Source of the DNA: Bostrychus sinensis
Taxonomy: Eukaryota; Chordata; Actinopteri; Gobiiformes; Eleotridae
Direction: 5' to 3'
Length of the DNA: 64,000 nucleotides
Assembly: GCA_020698575.1 (NCBI GenBank)
Contig: CM036250.1
Span: forward strand, 29,029,500 to 29,093,499
Shown: one piece after another, positions 1-9,952 of the stretch
Numbering within the stretch: the first letter of the stretch is position 1
Layout of the letters: each line of letters begins with the position of its first letter
Translations under genes and position numbers: made by a program
Notes under the pieces: model-generated
What the model was told of the DNA's origin: nothing
Database searches by the model: none
Seen by the model: the letters and a program-made list of their open reading frames with translations, nothing else

Positions 1-43
1 TAGGGGACCGGTGCAATGTGGATCGGGCAGCAGTTGAAGGCGG

Positions 44-712
44 GTGCCTCGGCGACCCGGTCCCCGGACACAGCTTCTAGCTGTGGGGACATGGAATGTC
101 ACCTCACTGGGGGGGAAGGAGCCTGAGCTTGTGCGGGAGGTTGAGAGATACCGGCTAGATATAGTCGGGCTCACCTCCACGCATGGCTTGGGCTCTGAAA
201 CCCAGCTCCTTGAGAGGGGTTGGACTCTCCACCACTCTGGCATTGCCCATGGTGAGAGGCGACGGGCTGGTGTGGGCTTGCTCATAGCTCCCCAGCTCAG
301 CCGCCATGTGTTGGAGTTCACTCCGGTGAACGAGAGGGTCGCGTCCCTGCGCCTCCGGGTGGGGGACAGGTCTCTCACTGTGGTTTCGGCTTACGGGCCG
401 AACAGCAGTGCAGAGTACCTGGCCTTCTTGGAGTCCCTAGGAGGGGTACTGGAAGGTGCACCGACTGGGGACTCCATTGTTTTGCTGGGAGACTTCAATG
501 CCCACGTGGGCAGCGACAGTGACACCTGGAGGGGCGTGATTGGGAGGAACGGCCTCCCTGATCTGAACCCGAGTGGTGTCTTGTTATTGGACTTCTGTGC
601 TAGTCACAGTTTGTCCATAACAAACACCATGTTCGGGTGTCCATCAGTGCACGTGGCACCAGGACACCCTAGGCCGGAGGTCGATGATCGACTTTGTAGT
701 CGTGTCATCTGA
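44..712 (+). CDS. Rex3 endonuclease, N-terminal part (frameshifted)
   Basis: Encodes most of an APE-type endonuclease, which in this family nicks the target DNA to prime reverse transcription. Visible motifs are GTWNVTSL near residue 16, VVSAYGPNS near 112 and [11 protein letters not shown] near 145. The frame opens at a GTG, not an ATG; it is continuous in frame with an upstream segment cut off by a TGA at 35-37, so the GTG is only where the open frame begins. After about codon 198 (FGCPS) the protein no longer resembles the family, because the true frame continues in the next open frame, which overlaps by 29 bases. I infer a small deletion near 630-645 that shifted the frame. RTE elements normally encode endonuclease and RT in one long frame. 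Confidence 0.85.
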   Translation: MPRRPGPRTQLLAVGTWNVTSLGGKEPELVREVERYRLDIVGLTSTHGLGSETQLLERGWTLHHSGIAHGERRRAGVGLLIAPQLSRHVLEFTPVNERVASLRLRVGDRSLTVVSAYGPNSSAEYLAFLESLGGVLEGAPTGDSIVLLGDFNAHVGSDSDTWRGVIGRNGLPDLNPSGVLLLDFCASHSLSITNTMFGCPSVHVAPGHPRPEVDDRLCSRVI

Positions 713-2969
713 CCTTCGGCCGTGTGTCTTGGACACTCAGGTGAAGAGAGGGGCTGAGCTGTCAACCAATCACCACCTGGTGGTGAGTTGGATCCGCTGG
801 CGGAGGAGGAGGCCGGACAGACTCGGCAGGCCCAAAAGTATTGTGAGGGTCTGTTGGGAACGTCTGGCTGAGCCCTCTGTCAGAGGGGTCTTCAACTCCC
901 ACCTCCGGGAGAGCTTTGACCAGATCCCGGGAGAGGTTGGAGACATGGAGTCTGAGTGGACCATGTTCTCCGCCTCTATTGTCGATGCGGCCGTTCGAAG
1001 CTGTGGTCGCAAGGTCTCTGGTGCCTGTCGTGGCGGCAACCCCCGAACCCGGTGGTGGACACCGGAAGTAAGGGATGCCGTCAGGCTGAAGAAGGACTCC
1101 TATCGAGCCTGGTTGGCTCGTGGGACTCCTGAGGCAGCCGACAGGTACCGGAGGGCCAAGCGTGCTGCGGCCCGGGCAGTTGTGGAGGCAAAAACTCAGG
1201 TCTGGGAGGAGTTCGGGGAGGCCATGGAGGAGGACTATCGGTTGGCCTCAAAGAAATTCTGGCAAACCGTCCGCCGCCTCAGGAGGGGGAAGCAGTGCTT
1301 CACCAACACTGTTTACAGGGGAGGTGGGGAGCTGTTGACCTCGACTGGGGATGTTGTCGGGCAGTGGAAGGAATACTTTGAGGATCTCCTCATACCCACC
1401 GACACGTCTTCCGTTGAGGAAGCAGGGGCTGGGGACTCAGAGGTGCACTCATCCATCACTCAAGCTGAAGTCACTGAGGTGGTTGGAAAGCTCCTCAGTG
1501 GCAAGGCACCGGGTGTGGATGAGATCCGCCCTGAGTACCTCAAGTCCCTGGATGTTGTGGGGCTGTCGTGGCTGACACGTCTCTGCAACATCGCATGGCG
1601 GTTGGGGACAGTACCTCTGGACTGGCAGACCGGGGTGGTGGTTCCTCTTTTTAAGAAGGGGGACCGGAGGGTGTGTTCCAACTACAGGGGGATCACACTT
1701 CTCAGCCTCCCCGGGAAAGTCTATTCCAGGGTACTGGAGAGGAGAATTCGGCCGATAGTCGAACCTCGGATTCAGGAGGAACAATGCGGTTTTCGTCCTG
1801 GCCGTGGAACAGTGAACCAGCTCTATACCCTCTATCGGGTGCTCGAGGGTTTGTGGGAGTTCGCCCAACCAGTCCACATGTGTTTTGTGGATTTGGAGAA
1901 AGCGTTCGACCGTGTCCCTCGTAGTGTCCTGTGGGGGGTGCTCTGGGAGTATGGGGTCCGGGGCCCTTTGCTAAGGGCTGTCCGGTCCCTGTATGACCGG
2001 AGCAGGAGCTTGGTCCGCATTGCCGGTTGTAAGTCGGACCTGTTCCCAGTGCATGTTGGACTCCGGCAGGGCTGCCCTTTGTCACCGGTTCTGTTCATAA
2101 TTTTTATGGACAGAATTTCTAGGCGCAGCCAAGGGCCAGAGGGTGTCAGGTTTGGGAACCACAGGATTTCATCTCTGCTTTTTGCGGATGATGTTGTTCT
2201 GTTGGCTTCTTCAAGCCAGGACCTTCAGTGTGCACTGGGGCAGTTTGCAGCCGAGTGTGAAGCGGCTGGGATGAGAATCAGCACCTCCAAGTCCGAGGCC
2301 ATGGTTCTCGACCGGAAAAGGGTGGTTTGCCCTCTCCAGGTTGGGGGGGAGTTTCTGCCTCAAGTGGAGGAGTTCAAGTATCTTGGGGTCTTGTTCACGA
2401 GTGAGGGAAGGATGGAGCGTGAGGTCGACAGACGGATCGGTGCAGCGGTTGCAGTAATGCGGTCGTTGTATCGGTCTGTTGTGGTGAAGGAGGAGCTGAG
2501 CCGAAAGGCGAAGCTCTCGATTTACCGGTCGATCTACGTTCCTACTCTCACCTATGGTCATGAGCTTTGGGTCATGACCGAAAGGACAAGATCCCGGATA
2601 CAAGCGGCCGAAATGAGTTTCCTCCGCAGGGTGGCTGGGCACACCCTTAGAGATAGGGTGAGGAGCTCTGTCACCCGGGAGGAGCTCGGAGTAGAGACGC
2701 TGCTCCTCCACATTGAGAGGAGTCAGTTGAGGTGGCTCGGGCATCTGTTCCGGATGCCTCCTGGACGCCTCCCAGAGGAGGTGTTCCGGGCATGTCCCAC
2801 CGGGAGGAGGCCCCGGGGAAGACCTAGGACACGCTGGAGGGACTATGTCTCTCGGCTGGCCTGGGAACGCCTTGGGGTCCCCCCGGTAAAACTGGAGGAA
2901 GTGTCTGAGGAGAGGGAAGTCTGGGCATCTTTGCTTAGACTGCTGCCTCCGAGACCCGGCCCCGGATAA
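684..2969 (+). CDS. Rex3 endonuclease C-terminus and reverse transcriptase
   Basis: A 761-residue open frame. It starts with the end of the endonuclease ([21 protein letters not shown] near residue 28, where the family normally has STDHHLV). The reverse transcriptase follows: [10 protein letters not shown] near 274, [16 protein letters not shown] near 406 (motif A, catalytic Asp), [10 protein letters not shown] near 465 (motif B), [10 protein letters not shown] near 502 (motif C, catalytic Asp pair) and YLGVLFT near 572. The C-terminal WLGHLFRMP and GRPRTRW region is typical of fish RTE elements. All RT motifs are intact, but the N-terminal endonuclease part is in another frame, so complete protein would need frameshifting, or the copy is dead. 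The Asp-to-Asn change in the endonuclease tail would also be damaging. Confidence 0.9.
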   Translation: MIDFVVVSSDLRPCVLDTQVKRGAELSTNHHLVVSWIRWRRRRPDRLGRPKSIVRVCWERLAEPSVRGVFNSHLRESFDQIPGEVGDMESEWTMFSASIVDAAVRSCGRKVSGACRGGNPRTRWWTPEVRDAVRLKKDSYRAWLARGTPEAADRYRRAKRAAARAVVEAKTQVWEEFGEAMEEDYRLASKKFWQTVRRLRRGKQCFTNTVYRGGGELLTSTGDVVGQWKEYFEDLLIPTDTSSVEEAGAGDSEVHSSITQAEVTEVVGKLLSGKAPGVDEIRPEYLKSLDVVGLSWLTRLCNIAWRLGTVPLDWQTGVVVPLFKKGDRRVCSNYRGITLLSLPGKVYSRVLERRIRPIVEPRIQEEQCGFRPGRGTVNQLYTLYRVLEGLWEFAQPVHMCFVDLEKAFDRVPRSVLWGVLWEYGVRGPLLRAVRSLYDRSRSLVRIAGCKSDLFPVHVGLRQGCPLSPVLFIIFMDRISRRSQGPEGVRFGNHRISSLLFADDVVLLASSSQDLQCALGQFAAECEAAGMRISTSKSEAMVLDRKRVVCPLQVGGEFLPQVEEFKYLGVLFTSEGRMEREVDRRIGAAVAVMRSLYRSVVVKEELSRKAKLSIYRSIYVPTLTYGHELWVMTERTRSRIQAAEMSFLRRVAGHTLRDRVRSSVTREELGVETLLLHIERSQLRWLGHLFRMPPGRLPEEVFRACPTGRRPRGRPRTRWRDYVSRLAWERLGVPPVKLEEVSEEREVWASLLRLLPPRPGPG

Positions 2970-3001
2970 AGCGGAAGAAGATGGATGGATGGATGGATGG
3001 A

Positions 3002-4191
3002 TGCTGGAGATTCCAATTCATTTTGAACGATTCATCTCTGGATGAAAACAACACCATATCCTGATTTTATTTGCGTAAAAAATGTTCAATATCTTTTGCA
3101 TTTAGATCAGTACATAAGGTAACATTTACATATTCTACTCATCTAAAAGTGGACAGTAAGAAAAACTGGTTTCCATACTTAGCAGTTTTTTTCTAAATTA
3201 GCTATTTGCATAGGTATAGCAATAGTTATATTTATTTTAATGCATTTATTTATCCCATAATGTGTAGATTTTTACAATAACTATACCTTGGCAAGGTAAC
3301 ATGGCAAGTTACAAACCAGTTTTCTGTCTTGGTTACTTTGTATCTTACTTATTTGCATTATTATTTGAACGTTCTTTAAGTTAAGTTTAAGTTCGGTCAC
3401 ATAAAAATATAATAGTTCTACTAATACACTTTGTAATACAAATACAGATACAGTCCACATATACAAAGAGAAAAACAATAACTTTACAACCGAAAAGGTG
3501 TAGGCTGAAGCCACAGCTTATTACGCCTACTCTATTTACTTTACTACATCTACCATGTGATATCTAGACATTTTTTTTTTTTTAAAGAAAAATCTCTTCA
3601 TTCTTTGACAGATCAAACATACGAAAAAATAAATATAAAACAAACAACAACAAAGAAAACAAACAACAAAACTCAAATTTTATTTTTATATTTGTTTATA
3701 ATGAATTTTTTGAATAGTTTTTTAAAGTAAATTAGTGAATTGCTCCTCTTAAGTTCATCTGTAATCCCAGAATTCCACAGATTTACCCCTTTAACAGAAA
3801 TGCAGTTTTTCTTTACATATGTTTTCATTTAGATTATCAAGTAGAATTAATATTTATATTTTCATTTGCAATTTGCATTATTCTTCTGTTGATATCAATA
3901 GTCCAGTCCGAATCTCGCGGTCCATGTGCGCGTCGACAGCAAACACACCCCGTCGCACACACACAAACGGAGACAGCTACACAAAGCTCGTGTGCTGTAT
4001 GAGAGCAGCGGAGAAGAGACAGTGCAGTGGAGCCAGCGGGGAAGGAAGCAACAGTACTGTATTGTCATGTTAGTAATAAGTGCGTGACGTACTCGTATTG
4101 TTCACAAGTCACAAACCACGAAGCTGAGTCAACTCGCAAGTCTCTCAAAGTAGGGACTTAAGTACGACTCCAGTCCAAGTCCCCATCTCTG
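3002..4191 (+). repeat. Module A, copy 1 (array unit, between Rex3 and minisatellite)
   Basis: Non-coding AT-rich block that follows the Rex3 insertion point. It has close copies at 9953-11142, 13493-15445, 25786-27738 and 36487-37677. It holds a splice-donor-like AAG|GTAACA near 3119, a T-tract near 3571 and, from about 3900, a GC-richer block ending in a sequence whose reverse complement starts CAGAGATGGGGACTTGG, which resembles a hAT terminus. The minisatellite begins at the next base. Open frames inside are short and not kept open across copies. Confidence 0.85.
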
Positions 4192-5430
4192 AGTAGTAAT
4201 AATAATAGCAGCAGTAGTAGTGGCAGTATTAACAGTAATAACAGCAGCAGTAGTGGCAGTAGTAACAGTAATAACAGCAGTAGTAGTGGCAGTAGTAACA
4301 GTAATAACAGCAGTAGTAGTGGCAGTAGTAACAGTGATAACAGCAGTAGAAGTGGCAGTAGTAACAGTATTAACAGCAGTAGTGGTGGCAGTAGTAACAG
4401 TAATAACAGCAGCAGTAGTGGCAGTAGTAACAGTAATAACAGCAGCAGTAGTGGCAGTATTAACAGTAATAACAGCAGCAGATGTGGCAGTAGTCACAGT
4501 AATAACAGCAGCAGTAGTGGCAGTAGTAACAGTAATAACAGCAGCAGTAGTGGCAGTAGTAACAGTAATAACAGCAGCGGTTGTGGCAGTAGTAAAAGTA
4601 ATAACAGCAGTAGTAGTGTAAGTAGTAAGTGTAATAACAGCAGCAGTAGTGACAGTAGTAACAGTAATAACAGCAGCGGTTGTGGCAGTAGTAACAGTAA
4701 TAACAGCAGTAGTAGTGGCAGTAGTAACAGTAATAACAGCAGTAGTAGTGGCAATAGTAACAGTAATAACAGCAGTAGTAGTGGCAGTAGTAACAGTAAT
4801 AACAGCAGCAGTAATGGCAGTAGTAACAGTAATAACAGCAGCGATTGTGGCAGTAGTCACAGTAATAACAGCAGTAGTAGTGTTAGTAGTAAGTGTAATA
4901 ACAGCAGTAGTAGTGACAGTAGTAACAGTAATAACAGCAGCAGATGTGGCAGTAGTAACAGTAATAACAGCAGTAGTAGTGGCAGTAGTAACAGTAATAA
5001 CAGCAGCAGATGTGGCAGTAGTAACAGTAATAACAGCAATAGTAGTGGCAGTTTTAACCGTAATAACAGCAGCAGTAGTGGCAGTAGTAACAGTAATAAC
5101 AGCAGCAGTTGTGGCAGTAGTAACAGTAATAACAGCAGTAGTAGTGTTAGTAGTAAGTGTAATAACAGCAGTAGTAGTGACAGTAGTAACAGTAATAACA
5201 GCAGCGGTTGTGGCAGTAGTAACAGTAATAACAGCAGTAGCAGTGGCAGTAGTAACAGTAATAACAGCAGTAGTAGTGGCAGTAGTAACAGTAATAACAG
5301 CAGTAGTAGTGGCAGTAGTAACAGTAATAACAGCAGCAGTTGTGGCAGTAGTAACAGTAATAACAGCAGCAGTAATGGCAGTAGTAACAGTAATAACAGC
5401 AGCGGTTGTGGCAGTAGTCACAGTAATAAC

Positions 5431-5509
<79 letters not shown>
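4192..5509 (+). repeat. RRY minisatellite array 1 (33-bp units, ends in pure AGT run)
   Basis: About 1.3 kb of 33-bp units, each eleven triplets drawn almost only from AGT, AGC, AAC, AAT and GGC, with occasional 30-bp units and point variants. The last part (about 5430-5509) is a pure AGT run of about 26 triplets. Conceptual translation gives VVVAVVTVITA-type repeats in one frame and Ser/Asn, Leu or Thr-rich repeats in others. These frames are open because an RRY triplet sequence cannot contain stops in five of the six frames. Confidence 0.95.
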
Positions 5510-6548
5510 ACAAACAGTTTTAAATCAGTACACCTCATACATTTACATTGGTTTATATTGCAATCTAAAACACTAATTTCATTGGCTCACACTGAGTCAT
5601 GTGACCCAGGGCTGTTCCATCATCGGTCCGTTGCCTAGTGATGCTTTATTACATCACCAAATTCAGTTCTGAAGGTTTAAGTCTGAGTTTGGACCAACTT
5701 CTCTTCACTTTTAAATCTTCCACTGAAGATTTCACAGCATTTTCTCACTGCTCCTGGATTTTACAATTTTTCTACTGCCAGATTTCAGACAAGACTACGG
5801 ACCAAATTTACTGATTTTTACTTCAGTTTCATCAGATTTTGCCACAGATTTTGAAAGCTGTTACTTAAGAATTTCTGTATTTGCTTCCTGTTTGTCCTGA
5901 CTTTCCTCGAAAATTTCTACAAGCAATTTTAGCATTTAGACCAGTACACCAGGTAAATTTAATTTTATCCAAAGTGACCAATAAGAAAGGAAAAGTGGTT
6001 TACATGCTTAGGAGGATTTGTAGAATTAGCTGTTGGCAATTGTAACAAAAGCTATAGTTATTTCAGTGCATACTGGTTTCTTTTCCTTTTGTACCTTACT
6101 CTTGCTCTGCACATAAAAGCAACTGGAGTAAGTGAACGAGTGAAAAATGCTTTCTTGATTCTTGTGGACCAGAGTTTTGGAGGAAACAGCTGCAAGTTAT
6201 TTGTATCTATTGCCAAACCAAAGCCCAAGGTTTCTTCAAGTCATAATCAAGCCAACTTCTTCATTGATCTCCTTGTTAGGAATTTGTTGCAGTGCGGCTT
6301 AGCCGCCTTTTTGGCTTTTTGGTTTCTTTTTTGACATAAGAGTTAATTTTTGTCAGACAGCTGCAGTTCAAACATGTCAACCTGCTAGTCTTTCTTTCTA
6401 ATGTGGTCAGTTTGTATTTTACCGTTTGAAATCTTTCACCAAAGATTTCACAGTGTTTCCAGTCTGCTCCTGAATTTCACCATCTACTGATTTCAAACAC
6501 AGCTATGGACCAGATTTGACAAATGTTACCTTACTTTTGCCTGAATTT
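5510..6548 (+). repeat. Module R copy 1, with block C and the Rex3 target region
   Basis: Begins at the end of the AGT run with ACAGTTTTAAATCAG and includes the promoter-like cluster (5581-5660), a hairpin at 5713-5732, a CAG|GTAAAT donor-like site after 5952, and block C from 6120 after a pyrimidine-rich acceptor-like stretch ending AAAAG. It then runs into a second hairpin-bearing segment (6427-6450) that contains the Rex3 target. Eight other copies of R are present downstream. The block-C open frame of about 80 codons here is shifted in many other copies, so I do not call a protein. Confidence 0.85.
5581..5660 (+). promoter_or_regulatory. Promoter-like motif cluster in module R (one of nine copies)
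   Basis: Inverted CCAAT box (ATTGG, 5581-5585), a perfect AP-1 core TGAGTCA (5593-5599) overlapping the palindromic E-box GTCATGTGAC (5596-5605), then GTTGCCTAG (RFX X-box-like) and TTACATCA (CRE-like half site). The same order recurs with ATTGG at 12526, 17496, 20309, 22912, 24819, 30416, 32152 and 47000. Motif meaning comes from general vertebrate knowledge. Conservation may simply reflect recent duplication, so function is unproven. Confidence 0.35.
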
Positions 6549-6598
6549 GCTGGAGATTCAAATTCAGGCAAAAGTAAGGTAAAATTTGTCAAATCTGG
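6510..6598. repeat. 39-bp inverted duplication at Rex3 5' junction
   Basis: Arms 6510-6548 and 6560-6598 are inverted copies matching at 38 of 39 bases, separated by the 11-base spacer GCTGGAGATTC. After the second arm, AATTTGCTGGAGATTCC is repeated directly before the LINE. The empty sites at 13493 and 25786 lack the second arm, so it arose with the LINE insertion. The same structure is present at copy 3 (33081-33169). Confidence 0.9.
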
Positions 6599-6772
6599 AA
6601 TTTGCTGGAGATTCCTCCCCCTTGAACTGCCACCTTATCGTGGTGGGGGAGTTTGAGTGCCCGAATGATCCTAGGAGCTATGTTGCCTGGGGCATTATGC
6701 CCCTGGTAGGGTCTCCCATGGCAAACAGGTCCTAGGTGACGGGCCAGACTAAGAGCAGTTCACAAAACCCCT

Positions 6773-6988
6773 ATGAGGACAATTAAATCAAGGACCGTGA
6801 CGTCGCCCGGTATGGCGCAGCCGGGGCCCCACCCTGGAGCCAGGCCTGGGGTTGGGGCTCGAATGCGAGCGCCTGGTGGCCGGCCGGGTACAACCCGAAT
6901 GAGCGACGTGGGCCCGACCTCCTGTGGGCTCACCACCCGCAGAGGTAGCCGTAGGGGACCGGTGCAATGTGGATCGGGCAGCAGTTGA
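6773..6988 (+). CDS. Rex3 5' open frame, ends at an in-frame TGA
   Basis: A 71-codon ATG-started frame, rich in Pro, Gly and Arg, with no recognised domain. It is in the same frame as the endonuclease segment beginning at 6995; only the TGA at 6986-6988 separates them. The stop sits in GTTGAAGG. A GTCGAAGG ancestor would read through, so a C-to-T change at a CpG is a likely cause (inference). The same stop is at 35-37 and 33557-33559. It may be the N-terminus of the ancestral LINE protein or an upstream ORF. Confidence 0.5.
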   Translation: MRTIKSRTVTSPGMAQPGPHPGARPGVGARMRAPGGRPGTTRMSDVGPTSCGLTTRRGSRRGPVQCGSGSS

Positions 6989-6994
6989 AGGCGG

Positions 6995-7663
6995 GTGCCT
7001 CGGCGACCCGGTCCCCGGACACAGCTTCTAGCTGTGGGGACATGGAATGTCACCTCACTGGGGGGGAAGGAGCCTGAGCTTGTGCGGGAGGTTGAGAGAT
7101 ACCGGCTAGATATAGTCAGGCTCACCTCCACGCATGGCTTGGGCTCTGAAACCCAGCTCCTTGAGAGGGGTTGGACTCTCCACCACTCTGGCATTGTCCA
7201 TGGTGAGAGGCGACGGGCTGGTGTGGGCTTGCTCATAGCTCCCCAGCTCAGCCGCCATGTGTTGGAGTTCACTCCGGTGAACGAGAGGGTCGCGTCCCTG
7301 CGCCTCCGGGTGGGGGACAGGTCTCTCACTGTGGTTTCGGCTTACGGGCCGAACAGCAGTGCAGAGTACCTGGCCTTCTTGGAGTCCCTAGGAGGGGTAC
7401 TGGAAGGTGCACCGACTGGGGACTCCATTGTTTTGCTGGGAGACTTCAATGCCCACGTGGGCAGCGACAGTGACACCTGGAGGGGCGTGATTGGGAGGAA
7501 CGGCCTCCCTGATCTGAACCCGAGTGGTGTCTTGTTATTGGACTTCTGTGCTAGTCACAGTTTGTCCATAACAAACACCATGTTCGGGTGTCCATCAGTG
7601 CACGTGGCACCAGGACACCCTAGGCCGGAGGTCGATGATCGACTTTGTAGTCGTGTCATCTGA
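6995..7663 (+). CDS. Rex3 endonuclease, N-terminal part (frameshifted), copy 2
   Basis: Same 222-codon frame as in copy 1, with [17 protein letters not shown] and [11 protein letters not shown] motifs of an APE-type endonuclease. It differs from copy 1 by two residues (Gly to Arg in DIVRLTSTH, Ala to Val in HSGIVHGE). The true frame is lost near codon 198 and continues in the frame starting at 7635. The open frame begins at GTG directly after an in-frame TGA, so no genuine initiation site is visible for this segment alone. Confidence 0.85.
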   Translation: MPRRPGPRTQLLAVGTWNVTSLGGKEPELVREVERYRLDIVRLTSTHGLGSETQLLERGWTLHHSGIVHGERRRAGVGLLIAPQLSRHVLEFTPVNERVASLRLRVGDRSLTVVSAYGPNSSAEYLAFLESLGGVLEGAPTGDSIVLLGDFNAHVGSDSDTWRGVIGRNGLPDLNPSGVLLLDFCASHSLSITNTMFGCPSVHVAPGHPRPEVDDRLCSRVI

Positions 7664-9920
7664 CCTTCGGCCGTGTGTCTTGGACACTCAGGTGAAGAGA
7701 GGGGCTGAGCTGTCAACCAATCACCACCTGGTGGTGAGTTGGATCCGCTGGCGGAGGAGGAGGCCGGACAGACTCGGCAGGCCCAAAAGTATTGTGAGGG
7801 TCTGTTGGGAACGTCTGGCTGAGCCCTCTGTCAGAGGGGTCTTCAACTCCCACCTCCGGGAGAGCTTTGACCAGATCCCGGGAGAGGTTGGAGACATGGA
7901 GTCTGAGTGGACCATGTTCTCCGCCTCTATTGTCGATGCGGCCGTTCGAAGCTGTGGTCGCAAGGTCTCTGGTGCCTGTCGTGGCGGCAACCCCCGAACC
8001 CGGTGGTGGACACCGGAAGTAAGGGATGCCGTCAGGCTGAAGAAGGACTCCTATCGAGCCTGGTTGGCTCGTGGGACTCCTGAGGCAGCCGACAGGTACC
8101 GGAGGGCCAAGCGTGCTGCGGCCCGGGCAGTTGTGGAGGCAAAAACTCAGGTCTGGGAGGAGTTCGGGGAGGCCATGGAGGAGGACTATCGGTTGGCCTC
8201 AAAGAAATTCTGGCAAACCGTCCGCCGCCTCAGGAGGGGGAAGCAGTGCTTCACCAACACTGTTTACAGGGGAGGTGGGGAGCTGTTGACCTCGACTGGG
8301 GATGTTGTCGGGCAGTGGAAGGAATACTTTGAGGATCTCCTCATACCCACCGACACGTCTTCCGTTGAGGAAGCAGGGGCTGGGGACTCAGAGGTGCACT
8401 CATCCATCACTCAAGCTGAAGTCACTGAGGTGGTTGGAAAGCTCCTCAGTGGCAAGGCACCGGGTGTGGATGAGATCCGCCCTGAGTACCTCAAGTCCCT
8501 GGATGTTGTGGGGCTGTCGTGGCTGACACGTCTCTGCAACATCGCATGGCGGTTGGGGACAGTACCTCTGGACTGGCAGACCGGGGTGGTGGTTCCTCTT
8601 TTTAAGAAGGGGGACCGGAGGGTGTGTTCCAACTACAGGGGGATCACACTTCTCAGCCTCCCCGGGAAAGTCTATTCCAGGGTACTGGAGAGGAGAATTC
8701 GGCCGATAGTCGAACCTCGGATTCAGGAGGAACAATGCGGTTTTCGTCCTGGCCGTGGAACAGTGAACCAGCTCTATACCCTCTATCGGGTGCTCGAGGG
8801 TTTGTGGGAGTTCGCCCAACCAGTCCACATGTGTTTTGTGGATTTGGAGAAAGCGTTCGACCGTGTCCCTCGTAGTGTCCTGTGGGGGGTGCTCTGGGAG
8901 TATGGGGTCCGGGGCCCTTTGCTAAGGGCTGTCCGGTCCCTGTATGACCGGAGCAGGAGCTTGGTCCGCATTGCCGGTTGTAAGTCGGACCTGTTCCCAG
9001 TGCATGTTGGACTCCGGCAGGGCTGCCCTTTGTCACCGGTTCTGTTCATAATTTTTATGGACAGAATTTCTAGGCGCAGCCAAGGGCCAGAGGGTGTCAG
9101 GTTTGGGAACCACAGGATTTCATCTCTGCTTTTTGCGGATGATGTTGTTCTGTTGGCTTCTTCAAGCCAGGACCTTCAGTGTGCACTGGGGCGGTTTGCA
9201 GCCGAGTGTGAAGCGGCTGGGATGAGAATCAGCACCTCCAAGTCCGAGGCCATGGTTCTCGACCGGAAAAGGGTGGTTTGCCCTCTCCAGGTTGGGGGGG
9301 AGTTTCTGCCTCAAGTGGAGGAGTTCAAGTATCTTGGGGTCTTGTTCACGAGTGAGGGAAGGATGGAGCGTGAGATCGACAGACGGATCGGTGCAGCGGT
9401 TGCAGTAATGCGGTTGTTGTATCGGTCTGTTGTGGTGAAGGAGGAGCTGAGCCGAAAGGCGAAGCTCTCGATTTACCGGTCGATCTACGTTCCTACTCTC
9501 ACCTATGGTCATGAGCTTTGGGTCATGACCGAAAGGACAAGATCCCGGATACAAGCGGCCGAAATGAGTTTCCTCCGCAGGGTGGCTGGGCACACCCTTA
9601 GAGATAGGGTGAGGAGCTCTGTCACCCGGGAGGAGCTCGGAGTAGAGACGCTGCTCCTCCACATTGAGAGGAGTCAGTTGAGGTGGCTCGGGCATCTGTT
9701 CCGGATGCCTCCTGGACGCCTCCCAGAGGAGGTGTTCCGGGCATGTCCCACCGGGAGGAGGCCCCGGGGAAGACCTAGGACACGCTGGAGGGACTATGTC
9801 TCTCGGCTGGCCTGGGAACGCCTTGGGGTCCCCCCGGTAAAACTGGAGGAAGTGTCTGAGGAGAGGGAAGTCTGGGCATCTTTGCTTAGACTGCTGCCTC
9901 CGAGACCCGGCCCCGGATAA
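7635..9920 (+). CDS. Rex3 endonuclease C-terminus and reverse transcriptase, copy 2
   Basis: An unbroken 761-residue frame with all RT motifs: FVDLEKAFD (A), [10 protein letters not shown] (B), [10 protein letters not shown] (C), KSEAMVL (D) and YLGVLFT (E). The C-terminal region carries WLGHLFRMP and RGRPRTRW. It differs from copy 1 at three residues (Gln to Arg in GRFAAE, Val to Ile in EREIDRR, Ser to Leu in MRLLYRS). Like copy 1 it has STNHHLV where the endonuclease active site normally has an Asp. The RT half could still make enzyme, but the upstream half is out of frame. Confidence 0.9.
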   Translation: MIDFVVVSSDLRPCVLDTQVKRGAELSTNHHLVVSWIRWRRRRPDRLGRPKSIVRVCWERLAEPSVRGVFNSHLRESFDQIPGEVGDMESEWTMFSASIVDAAVRSCGRKVSGACRGGNPRTRWWTPEVRDAVRLKKDSYRAWLARGTPEAADRYRRAKRAAARAVVEAKTQVWEEFGEAMEEDYRLASKKFWQTVRRLRRGKQCFTNTVYRGGGELLTSTGDVVGQWKEYFEDLLIPTDTSSVEEAGAGDSEVHSSITQAEVTEVVGKLLSGKAPGVDEIRPEYLKSLDVVGLSWLTRLCNIAWRLGTVPLDWQTGVVVPLFKKGDRRVCSNYRGITLLSLPGKVYSRVLERRIRPIVEPRIQEEQCGFRPGRGTVNQLYTLYRVLEGLWEFAQPVHMCFVDLEKAFDRVPRSVLWGVLWEYGVRGPLLRAVRSLYDRSRSLVRIAGCKSDLFPVHVGLRQGCPLSPVLFIIFMDRISRRSQGPEGVRFGNHRISSLLFADDVVLLASSSQDLQCALGRFAAECEAAGMRISTSKSEAMVLDRKRVVCPLQVGGEFLPQVEEFKYLGVLFTSEGRMEREIDRRIGAAVAVMRLLYRSVVVKEELSRKAKLSIYRSIYVPTLTYGHELWVMTERTRSRIQAAEMSFLRRVAGHTLRDRVRSSVTREELGVETLLLHIERSQLRWLGHLFRMPPGRLPEEVFRACPTGRRPRGRPRTRWRDYVSRLAWERLGVPPVKLEEVSEEREVWASLLRLLPPRPGPG

Positions 9921-9952
9921 AGCGGAAGAAGATGGATGGATGGATGGATGGA

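Larger units (their letters stand above)
1..3001 (+). mobile_element. Rex3 LINE (RTE clade), copy 1, 5' part outside window
   Basis: A non-LTR retrotransposon with an APE-type endonuclease, a reverse transcriptase and a (GATG)n tail ending at 3001. From memory, the two standard Rex3 PCR primer sites match at about 1622-1641 and 2070-2090, and GATG tails are typical of Rex3. The 13-bp target duplication TGCTGGAGATTCC follows at 3002-3014; its left partner is outside the window. The body is almost identical to copy 2, with five amino-acid differences over both frames. An in-frame TGA lies at 35-37 just upstream of the endonuclease frame, and a frameshift splits the endonuclease, so this copy is probably not autonomous. 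Confidence 0.9.
6616..9952 (+). mobile_element. Rex3 LINE, copy 2, full length with 13-bp target duplication
   Basis: Runs from a 5' region (CCACCTTATCGTGG near 6630) to a tail of about five GATG units. Target duplication TGCTGGAGATTCC lies at 6603-6615 and 9953-9965, and the intact empty site is present at 13493-13505 and 25786-25798. It holds an upstream frame (6773-6988), an endonuclease part and a 761-codon endonuclease/RT frame. It is offset exactly 6951 bases from copy 1 and nearly identical to it, so the two are products of tandem duplication, not two insertions. Confidence 0.93.

Noticed and set aside
770..2744. Open frames on the minus strand and alternative frames within Rex3
   Set aside because: Shadows of the GC-rich RT coding region; repeated in each copy without independent support.
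4192..5509. Regular direct repeats resembling a CRISPR array
   Set aside because: No unique spacers, units are head to tail and variable, and the DNA is vertebrate.
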